A stretch of DNA of 64,000 bases from Symbiodinium natans. Taxonomy: Eukaryota > Sar > Dinophyceae > Suessiales > Symbiodiniaceae. The notes beneath the pieces are model-generated. The model made no database searches. It had not been told where the DNA came from and worked only from the letters and a program-made list of their open reading frames with translations. The position numbers and the translations under genes were made by a program. Below are positions 56,221-64,000 of this stretch, in pieces. Numbering within the stretch: the stretch's first letter is position 1; each line of letters begins with the position of its first letter. Location: positions 286,927 to 350,926 of the forward strand of contig CAJNDS010001446.1 in assembly GCA_905221605.1 (NCBI GenBank), given 5' to 3'.

Positions 56221-57172
56221 GTGTCAGGGGCAAAAGGCGCCGGTCCCCCTAGAATTCCCAAATGCGAAGAACGATGTTGATTAATAGCCTCCACAAAACA
56301 GCGCAGCTCTGTGATGTAGCATCGTTGTGCCGTGTTTTCTTTTTTCAACGCGCTTAAACTCTAGGTACCTCTCGAAAAAGGGACCCATGCTTTCGAGAAC
56401 TGGCCGTGTTGCTCTTCTTTCTTCGCGTAGGTGGGGTCGATTTCCAGAAGACATCGTTGTGTCAGCTGGCCGTATCTTAACGTTGCGTGATTGTATGATC
56501 CTTACGTTCAATTGTCTGCTAGGGTTGCTTCGGGAATGACCCTTTGTGTCTCTTGCTTCATTTCGTTCCACCGGAAGACCACAGCAAAAGCAACAAAGCC
56601 TCCCGCAGCTGTTGGAAGTTTTCTTTCCCATGGGAATTTTGATTCATGCTCCACTTCCTTGTGCTTCACTCTTCGGAAACTCAGCTTACTCACGGACAAT
56701 GCTAGTCCGTGATCATCTTAAAGTGGAGTTCTGGAACTGTCGTACAGTCTTCCTATCCTATCTTGCTCTTATAAGGGTGTCCATGCTTGCTCTGGGCTCC
56801 CAGCTTGACATCGACGGCTGCGGGGATGGATGTCCGGGCGCGTTCGCCGTGCCATGCGTGCTCGTGGCCAAGCAGCGCGGGCCACACGCAGGGGCCGCCA
56901 TCGGGCCTGCGATGGAAGTCCAGTGGCAATGGAGTCGCCACCTCGACCTCTGCTTCGTGCCCTGCCCAGCGAGCACGGCGAGCCTGCTTGCTTGGCGTTG
57001 TGGCCCTGGCGTCAAGCCGCAAAGTTCGGCCGCGCTCCGCAGCCCGGGCCCGCGTGGCGTGGCACTTCGGCCACTCAAACCTCGCCGACGCCGATTCCGC
57101 CCTGGAGGACCTGGGGGGGCAAATGTAGGCCGCTGGAGGCGTCGGGAACTTTTGTGGCTGGAGCCTTTTTGG
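56221..57172. other. Unique island with open frames, gene unclear
   Basis: The longest non-repeat stretch of the right part except for the retrotransposon. The left half is normal in GC, the right half (56,780-57,130) GC-rich. A + frame is open 56,546-57,190 (CGDGCPGAFAVPCVLVAKQR, HLDLCFVPCPASTASLLAW) but two other frames are open too, and the - strand 56,281-56,631 as well. It may be a captured gene fragment. I cannot choose a frame. Confidence 0.35.
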
Positions 57173-57237
57173 AAAGGGTTTAGGGTTTAGGGCTTAGGGT
57201 TTAGGGTTTAGGGTTTAGGGTTTAGGGTTTTAGGGGG
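57173..57237 (+). repeat. TTTAGGG array
   Basis: About eight units. Confidence 0.95.
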
Positions 57238-57679
57238 TTCATCGTTTCTGCCCTACTTGCATGGCTGCATGTCAGTGGTTCATTTTGATGCATTGAGCCT
57301 CCCACACTCCGATAGGCGCCCTGTTGGGACAAGGGGTCGTCTGCTGTAGCTTTCAAGGAGATGCCCCAAGATCCGCCCTGAGCCCTAAGCTTCGGACGTT
57401 CGCCCCTTAGAAGTCTCGCCATGTAAGGCCCTTTAGTGGGGATCTCAACACCTGTAACTCCTCTTGCCCGCAAGGGTATCTGATGCGAGGGTGTCTGATG
57501 CGAAAAGACGAAGGTAGCCTAAAACATTTAGACCTGGCCGCAAGGAGACGCTGCAGTCGTGGCGAGCCTCATTTCCGGATGCGCGCGGGCTGTCTCTCAC
57601 CCACGTATCTGCTCCTCCGCAGGCGAGGGGGACGATATCATCGGGTCGAGAACTTGACTGTAGCTGATTTCAAGCAGGA

Positions 57680-57832
57680 GTCCCTCTGTGTCCGTGTCTC
57701 TGTGTGTCTCTCTCTGTGTGTCTGTGAGTGGGTCTCTGTCGCTGGTTGGCTGGCTGGCTGGCTGCCTGGCTGGCTGTCTGTCTATCTGTCTGTCTGTCTA
57801 TCTGTCTGTCTGTGTGTGTGTGTGTGTGTTTT
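57680..57832. repeat. GT/CTGT/CTGG microsatellite
   Basis: TGTCTC, GGCT and CTGT runs follow one another. Confidence 0.9.
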
Positions 57833-58086
57833 TATTGGCGTGTTCTGCTTCTGACTTTGTATAGATTGCTCGGGCTCATGTGCTACCTGAGGTTCTGTAG
57901 GTCTTGTTTTCAAAAGCCCTGTTCGGGTGTCCCGTTATTATACAGACAATGAAGCTTAACCTTGTTGCTAGGTCCTATTTCTGAAGGTCTTGGCGACTTT
58001 TTGCTTTTCTAGGGTTTTTTTTTGGGACCTGGGTACCCTGATCCCTCAGCCTCAATGTGTTAGGCCCAAACCTAGACCTAAATCCC

Positions 58087-58215
58087 AAACCTAAACCCTA
58101 AACCCTAAACCCTAAACCCTAAACCCTAAACCCTAAGCCCTAAGCCCTAAGCCCTAAGCCCTAAGCCCTAAGCCCTAAGCCCTAAGCCCTAAGCCCTAAG
58201 CCCTAAGCCCTAAAC
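58087..58215 (-). repeat. CCCTAAA then CCCTAAG array
   Basis: About seven CCCTAAA followed by about eleven CCCTAAG. The switch from one to the other is sharp. Confidence 0.96.
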
Positions 58216-58334
58216 CCGAAAGGCCCTAAACCCGAAACTTGGAACCAGATTGCAAGCGAGGAGCCCATGCCGGCGTGCAAACAAGGCGAGGGCACGGCAC
58301 CCTTATTTCTGGACTTTGGCGCGCAGGTGCCAGC

Positions 58335-58448
58335 AAACCCCAAACCCCAGACCCCAGGCCCCAAACCCCAAACCCCAAACCCCAAACCCCAAACCCCAAA
58401 CCCGAAACCCTAAACCCCAAACCCTAAACCCTAAACCCCAAACCCCCA
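58335..58448 (-). repeat. Variant array CCCCAAA
   Basis: CCCCAAA about ten times, then mixed with CCCTAAA. Confidence 0.94.
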
Positions 58449-58499
58449 CAGTAGGGTAAGAGCCTGAAAGCCTGGTCTCAAAACCCAAGTTCTAAAGTA

Positions 58500-58700
58500 C
58501 TAGGGGTTTTAGGGTTCATAGGGTTTTGAAGGTTAAGAAGATTTAGAGGGTTAATAGTGTGTTTAGGGCTTATAGGGCTTAAAGGGTTCATGGAGTTTAC
58601 AGGGTGCATAAGGCTTGTAGGGTGTCTGACATTTTTTGTTTATGGGATCCATAGGGCTTATAGGGCTGAGAGGCTTTATAGAGTTAAGGGTTCCCGAAAA
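58500..58700 (+). repeat. Degenerate GGGTTTATA-type sequence
   Basis: Units of 8-11 bases such as AGGGCTTAT and AGGGTTCAT, the mirror of the degenerate array at 49,437. Confidence 0.75.
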
Positions 58701-58849
58701 GGAGGCCGGGCCTCACATGAACATCGCCTTTGGCTTGCTCTTCGTCCCTGCCAAGTGGGTTTCGCCTGGCTGCAAGCGGACCCAAACCCAAAAACCAAAG
58801 GCCATGAACTCCTACCCTAAACCCTAACCCCTAACGCCTATCATCCACC

Positions 58850-59140
58850 CTTTTTGTGCCTAGCACCTAGCTGGCCCCAACCAGGGTTTGCAGGTTGCCG
58901 GGTTCTAAACTCAGCCAGAGCCCCAAAACCCCAAAGCCCCTCGAGCATTCCCAAAACCCTCACGCTCTGAATCCCAAATGCCCTTAGCCCTAAAACCCTA
59001 AATAAACCCTAAGCCCTAAATCCTGAAGCCTTCCCCGGCTAGAGCAAAAGCCTAAGGTCGCAAAACCTTGAACCCTAGACCGCAAAAGGCCGCCCCGCTG
59101 AAGCCCTAGAACCCTCGAACCCAAGCCTAGGTTGACCGGG
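58850..59140. repeat. Degenerate CCCTAAA-like stretch
   Basis: Irregular AAACCC and AAGCCC pieces. No gene. Confidence 0.6.
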
Positions 59141-59204
59141 GGCCTGGGCTGTTGAGGAGGCTGCAGCAGGAACGTGCCTCCTTCTTGGCTGAAAGAAATG
59201 GGCT

Positions 59205-59268
59205 TTAAGGGGCTCTAAGGGGCTTTAAGGGGCTTTAAGGGGCTTGAAGGGGCTTGAAGGGGCTTCAG
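59205..59268 (+). repeat. 10-bp variant array GGGGCTTTAA
   Basis: GGGGCTTTAA, then GGGGCTTGAA, about six copies in total. Confidence 0.9.
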
Positions 59269-59331
59269 GCTTTTGGGATTAGGGTTCAGGGTTCAGGGTT
59301 TAGGGATGAGTGGGCCCTTAAGCCCGCAACT

Positions 59332-59482
59332 ACCTGGAGGTTTATTTGGGTAGTTATAAGTGGGGTTCTTAGCAGGGTAACCATGGATATAACTGGCGAT
59401 AAGCTTGTTTAGGGCACTTCTAGCTCTCGTTATGTTCATCCAATGTAGCCCTACTGATATCTACCATCAACCTTCCAGTGAA
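59332..59482. mobile_element. Small foldback element, family C copy 2
   Basis: CTACCTGGAGGTTTATTTGG and GTAGTTATAAGTGGGG at the left, ATCAACCTTCCAGTG at the right. Confidence 0.4.
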
Positions 59483-59734
59483 GCCCCAAATCCTACCGCC
59501 TATGGCCCAAAGCCACTAAGGCCCCAAGCACCCGCATCCTCACTCTACCCTAAACCCTGAACACCCTAATCCCTACACCCCGAACCCTAAACCCTAAGCC
59601 CTAGCTTACGGGTGCTTCGGGGGAGTGGGGGGAGGGTCCCTGGCTGCCATCTAACCCCCATATCGCAACCCCTGCAGCAGTATCTGGAAACACCCCCACT
59701 CACCCTTGAGACCTAAACCCGATGGTTGAGGGTC

Positions 59735-59797
59735 TAGGGGTTTAGGGGTTTAGGGGTTTAGGGGTTTAGGGGTTTCGGGGTTTAGGGTTTAGGGCCC
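59735..59797 (+). repeat. 8-bp variant array GGGGTTTA
   Basis: GGGGTTTA about six times, then TTTAGGG. Confidence 0.93.
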
Positions 59798-59799
59798 AA

Positions 59800-60240
59800 A
59801 CGGCTTGCGGCTGCACCTGAAGGTTCATGGAAGTCCATGGCTAAACGCAAAGTAGGGCGACACGTACCCTCCAAAAAGGTTCGAACCAGCTGTAGTTTGG
59901 GGCTTTAGGGGCGGCGCCAGAGCCTCTGGGAAGCCGGCCTACAGATTCGTGCTCTCAAGCCCAATGCAACTTCCCAGAGTGGGCCCCAAAGCCCCAAAGC
60001 CCTCCCGACCCCAAACCTCCTACCAGGAGCTGCGCTGGCCTTTAGGAGCACCTCTTGTAGCTCTGCCTACAGAGGGCCCCACACTGCAGCGCGGAGCCCA
60101 GCACTTGTTCAGGAGCGTGGCGTGCAGGTTTGAGGGGATCTTTACAGCCCGCCTTGTAACTTTTCCCACCTCATGCACGGTTGCCCTACTACTCGTAAGC
60201 ACGGACCTCCAAGTCGAATCCGACCCGAGCAGGCACCCTA
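59800..60240. other. Unique stretch, no gene
   Basis: A + frame is open from 59,949 to 60,254 without recognisable motifs. It runs into CCCTAAA units and I do not support it as a gene. Confidence 0.4.
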
Positions 60241-60312
60241 AACCCCCAAGCTAAAACCCCTGAACCCTAAACCCCCTAAACCCTAAACCCCCTAAACCCT
60301 AAACCCTACAAA
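60240..60312 (-). repeat. CCCTAAA array with CCCCCTAAA variants
   Basis: About eight units, three with extra C. Confidence 0.92.
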
Positions 60313-60877
60313 CCCTCAGCCCCCTCCAAGACCGAGCTTGGACCCCCACCCCCATGCCCCCCAGGTTCGGTGCAGCGGAACAGGACAGCCCCAAGCGGGT
60401 GTTGGAGAGGGGAAGGTCTGTTGCTCAGGGTTGGGGTGTAGGGTGTTGAGTTTGTTGTTTGATTTTGAAGTTTTTTGCTTAAAATCTGACACAGGAGGTC
60501 TAGGTTCGCTTGTAAGCCCCTTCAAACAAAAAGCGGGTGCCCCCTCCGTTTTGCTAGGCGACCTTGGGATCGAGGACTCGGGGCTTACTCGGGCTTACTA
60601 GAGGGGTCGGAAAATAATTACCACTAGAATTCCCTCATGGTTCCTTTATAATTATCCTATCATACCCCCCCCCCCCCAAAAAAAAAAAACAAGAAAAGAA
60701 CCTTTTCTAACTGTTAAGGCCCCCGATATTCCCCCCCCGCCGCAGGATCCGCAGCAGCCAGCGGCGCACGCTTCCTTCGTGGAGGCCCTCGGGCGGAGCT
60801 CCGCAGGGCTTTGGCGCCGATGCGGGGGTTGGAGGTGTAAGGTTTCAGGGACTCAGGGTTTCAGGGCTCTCGTGTTT
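60313..60877. other. Unique stretch with a C-tract
   Basis: ATAATTACCACTAGAATTCC and TTATAATTATCCTATCAT at about 60,614-60,664 look like a small foldback. A C-tract plus A-tract follows at 60,665-60,691. No gene. Confidence 0.4.
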
Positions 60878-60908
60878 ATATATATATATATATATATATG
60901 TATTTAGT

Positions 60909-60959
<51 letters not shown>

Positions 60960-61012
60960 TTATTATTATATTATTATTATTATTTTTTTTTGGGGGGGGG
61001 GGGGGGGGGGCG
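60878..61012. repeat. TA, TTTA and ATT microsatellites plus G-tract
   Basis: TA run, then about fifteen TTTA, then ATT, then T-run and G-tract at 60,992-61,010. Confidence 0.95.
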
Positions 61013-61374
61013 GTTGAGGATTCCAGGATTTTGGGGCTTCAGAGCTGTAGGGTTCTGTTGGCGTTTTTTTAGGGTTTTGAGGCTTCCAGCAACTGTTCTG
61101 CAAGTTTTTGGAAAGGATACCAGGAGTTGAATGGGCTTTAGACAAGAACGATGTTGATGGTTTGGAGGGATTTAGATCCGATAGTTCCTTGCGAAAAAAG
61201 CGTACTGACACTCTAAACGGGTCTACGCTGTCCACGCCGTTCGGGCTTACAGGCATCGGATCCACGATGCGCGATGTTGAATAGATGAGTACTGGCTCCT
61301 TGGCCCGAATGCCCTAATTACAACGATGGGTCCACAATCCTGAGCCCCTTTGCCCTCGACCCCCCGGACTTTGC

Positions 61375-61515
61375 CCTAAACCCTCAACCCCAAACCCTAA
61401 ACCTTAAACGCTAAACCCTAAACCCTAAATCCTAAACGCTAAACCCTAAACCCTAATCCCTAAACCCTAAACCCAAAACCCAGAACCCAAAACCCAACAC
61501 CCTAAACCCTAAACC
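61375..61515 (-). repeat. CCCTAAA array, degenerate
   Basis: About eighteen units with CCCAAAA and CCTTAAA changes. Confidence 0.93.
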
Positions 61516-61618
61516 TCGCATCCCCCAAGTAACTCAAGTCAAAGGCCGCGTCCTTGGAAGCGATCAGCCAAGAGAGCATCCGCATCCAGGACAGGCCTCG
61601 CACCCTGAAAACTGAAGG

Positions 61619-61705
61619 AATTAGGGTTTAGGGTTTAGGGTTTAAGGTTTAGGGTTTAGGATTTAGGGTTTAGGGTTTAGGGTTTAGGGTTTAGGGTTTA
61701 GGGCA
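61619..61705 (+). repeat. TTTAGGG array
   Basis: About twelve units. Confidence 0.96.
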
Positions 61706-61709
61706 TCTC

Positions 61710-61832
61710 CGGTTCTTAGTACTTGGAGGTTCATGGGTGGTCGTGGGGCTATAAGTAGGGTAGCTATACTCACAACTTTACTTCGGGTACTAATTGCCCT
61801 ACTTATAACTACCCATGAACCTTCACGTAGGG
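61710..61832. mobile_element. Small foldback element, family C copy 3
   Basis: TACTTGGAGGTTCATGGGTG and GCTATAAGTAGGG at the left pair with CCCTACTTATAACTACCCAT and GAACCTTCACGTA at the right. It is the best-preserved copy, nearly an uninterrupted hairpin. Confidence 0.7.
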
Positions 61833-61924
61833 AAGCGCGTTGGTCCTAAAGAATCCCTAAAAGCCGGGGTTGCGGGTGAGGTATCTTCAGCCAAATGGGT
61901 TTGTAGCCTTACCTAGGCCAGGAT

Positions 61925-62055
61925 AACCCTAAACCCTAAACCCTAAACCCTAAACCCTAAACCCTAAACCCTAAACCCTAAACCCTAAACCCTAAACCCT
62001 AAACCCTAAACCCTAAACCCTAAACCCTAAACCCCAAACCCTAAACCCTAAACGG
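61925..62055 (-). repeat. CCCTAAA array
   Basis: About eighteen units, almost perfect. Confidence 0.97.
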
Positions 62056-62082
62056 TCGTCCCCACGCTCAAGTCGATGTGCC

Positions 62083-62212
62083 TGGGCAGCTAGGATGGCC
62101 AGTAGTACCCTTATTCCCTTTTTTGGTAGGTGTAGGTTCCCAAAAAAGAAACCTTTAAGCAAAAAAAGGGGCACCCATTTTTCATCCTAGGTTACTGGGC
62201 AACCTAGGCAGA
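62083..62212. mobile_element. Small foldback element, family D copy 3
   Basis: GGGCAGCTAGGATGGCCAGTA and GTACCCTTATTCCC on the left; GGTTACTGGGCAACCTAGG on the right. It matches 46,242-46,352 in layout and in the GTACCCTTAT block. Confidence 0.5.
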
Positions 62213-62467
62213 AGGTAGAGTGGAGTTTGGATTTTGGGGATGTGGAGCTGCAAGTTTTTGGGAGCGCCCAAAGCTTTCAACCACGCAAGGCAGAGCTGCA
62301 ACTTCTTCATTCTGCTTTGAACTTTGGGGACCGAAGAGGCCTCTGCCAAAAAAAAAAGAGGGAGAGATCAAAGTGCTACAAAAGTTTGGGGCTTGGCCTT
62401 AGCTCCGGGGAGGGGTGCCAGCAGCACACAACTTGCAGACATTCGAGAAAGGCTTGGAGAGGGGGAA

Positions 62468-62592
62468 CTTGGGTAGTTACCTGAATTAGGGTCCCTTTTT
62501 TGGGTACCCATTATAAGGCGGCACCCCTTCAAAACGGGATCCCAAGAAGTGACCCTAATTTAGAGGAGTACCCACTTATCAACCGGCTACCT
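62468..62592. mobile_element. Small foldback element, family E
   Basis: GGGTAGTTACCTGAATTAGG pairs with CCTAATTTAGAGGAGTACCC, and GGGTCCC with GGGATCCC-type inner arms. Confidence 0.5.
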
Positions 62593-62617
62593 ATATCCTC
62601 TTCGCAGGCTTCGGAGG

Positions 62618-62715
62618 TTTAGGGTTTAGGGTTTAGGGTTTAGGGTTTAGGGTTTAGGGTTTAGGGTTTAGGGTTTAGGATTTAGGGTTTAGGGCTTAGG
62701 GCTTAGGGCTCAGGG
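62618..62715 (+). repeat. TTTAGGG array, ending GCTTAGG
   Basis: About fourteen units, the last few GGGCTTA. Confidence 0.96.
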
Positions 62716-62799
62716 CCCCGGATGCCTTCTTCAGGACAGCATTGACGAGAACCCGATGCTCAGCATACAGGAGCCCGTGGCTGCAACTAGAGGGGCTCT

Positions 62800-62895
62800 G
62801 AGCCCTAAGCCCTAAGCCCTAAGCCCTAAACCCTAAACCCTAAACCCTAAACCCTAAGCCCTAAGCCCTAAACCCTAAACCCTAAACCCTAAACC
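62800..62895 (-). repeat. CCCTAAG/CCCTAAA array
   Basis: Blocks of CCCTAAG and CCCTAAA alternate. Confidence 0.96.
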
Positions 62896-62904
62896 TCCTC
62901 CCCT

Positions 62905-63110
62905 GGCTCTTAGTACTTGAAGGTTCGTGGTACTTAATCACCCAAGTATAACTGTATCCAGAACCCGCTTATAAGCCCCTTAAGCACCCTGATAGGGTTA
63001 TCCTTGGGTTAGAAGTGCAATTGCTATAGTAGGGAACGAGGGGAATTAGGGCCCGATATATACCCCTTAAGGGATTATAGACCTCATTCCCTCATCCCGA
63101 CGCGCTTCCC
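62905..63110. mobile_element. Small foldback elements, family C copy 4 and a neighbour
   Basis: CTCTTAGTACTTGAAGGTTC matches the left end of the copy at 61,710. A second foldback at about 63,033-63,098 pairs GAACGAGGGGAATTAGG with CCTCATTCCCTC. Confidence 0.4.
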
Positions 63111-63207
63111 GAGCGAGCATCTTGTCGTTTGTAATTAGGGCTGGTCTAAGATTGCGGGTCTTTTCTGGGTCTCCTTGACGGAGCACTTGATTTCCGATTC
63201 CTTAGGG

Positions 63208-63358
<151 letters not shown>

Positions 63359-63377
63359 ACACACACACACACACACC

Positions 63378-63424
63378 CACGAACGAACGAACGAACGAAC
63401 GAACGAACGAACGAACGAACGAAC
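63378..63424. repeat. CGAA microsatellite
   Basis: About eleven CGAA units within the CA tract. Confidence 0.95.
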
Positions 63425-63865
63425 ACACACACACACACACGAACGAACACACACACACACACTACACATACTAACACACACACACACCCACACAACACAC
63501 AAACACACACACACACACACACGACACACACCACACCACACACACAGACACACCACCCACCAGAGCCCACACATCACACCCAAGACACCGACCACAGACA
63601 GCCACGCACAACACCAAGACACACACACTACACACACACTACACACACACACTACACACACACACTACACACACACTACACACACACTACACACACACAC
63701 ACTACACACTACACACTACACACTACACACTACACACTACACACTACACACTACACACTACACACTACACACTACACACTAGACACTACACACTACACAC
63801 AACACACAACACACAACACACAACACACAACACACAACACACTACACACTACACACAACACACAC

Positions 63866-63931
<66 letters not shown>

Positions 63932-64000
63932 ACTACACACACACACACCCAAACACACACACCCAAACACACACACCCAAACACACACGCCCAAACACAC
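63425..64000. repeat. CA-rich and ACTACAC repeats to the window edge
   Basis: CA repeats are broken by ACTACAC (63,700-63,800), AACACAC and CCCAAACACA units. No telomeric array ends the window. Confidence 0.95.

Noticed and set aside
43000-62895. CRISPR-like array from regularly spaced repeats
   Set aside because: The repeats are 7-10-base telomeric units with no unique spacers of even length.

Overview
The window looks like nuclear DNA of a dinoflagellate, with a gene-bearing left part and a subtelomere-like right part. Four things support this: small exons with loose splice sites (one intron reads best as GA...AG), every recognisable gene on the + strand, a near match to the dinoflagellate spliced-leader 3' end just upstream of a frameshifted coding copy, and very many plant/alveolate-type TTTAGGG telomeric repeats. 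I saw no bacterial operons, rRNA, convincing tRNA or CRISPR. The assignment comes from sequence style and is not proven.

Positions 1-43,000 are gene territory, sparse and intron-rich. In order on the + strand: a glyoxalase-domain GLOD4-like gene (about 0.93-4.9 kb), an unidentified exon (6.5 kb), a HEAT-repeat gene (7.6-11.6 kb), a large trinucleotide microsatellite (13.5-14.3 kb), a four-helix membrane protein (15.3-16.6 kb), a frameshifted cyclin-like retrocopy with a spliced-leader relic (18.57-19.65 kb), a multi-exon gene with a Tudor/Agenet-like segment and charged exons (22.6-24.6 kb), an acidic protein with a clear GT-AG intron (26.4-27.1 kb), a GC-rich broken reading frame between GA microsatellites (28.2-29.8 kb), orphan exons (30.3-31.2 kb) and a CxxC fragment resembling Erv/ALR sulfhydryl oxidases (33.6 kb). 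Between them lie poly-G/poly-C tracts, foldback repeats and short dispersed repeats that often end in CCCTAAA.

Positions 43,000-46,100 are a transition of pure repeats: CA/ACAG microsatellite, a 100-base N gap, a chain of AT-rich palindromes built from a 9-mer and capped by G-tracts, a perfect 19-bp inverted repeat, and a large T-rich/A-rich foldback between long G and C tracts.

Positions 46,100-64,000 are a mosaic of telomeric-type arrays in both orientations, several turned into homogeneous variant repeats, with at least five small palindromic (MITE-like) element families between them. Inside one CCCTAAA-orientation array sits a 5'-truncated non-LTR retrotransposon end (RNase H domain plus 3' tail, 51.02-52.27 kb). 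Its sense 3' end runs directly into CCCTAAA, the arrangement expected if a TTTAGGG 3' end primed reverse transcription. This, together with the short elements that also end in CCCTAAA, is the most interesting content. The window ends in CA-rich and ACTACAC-rich simple repeats, not in a clean telomere.
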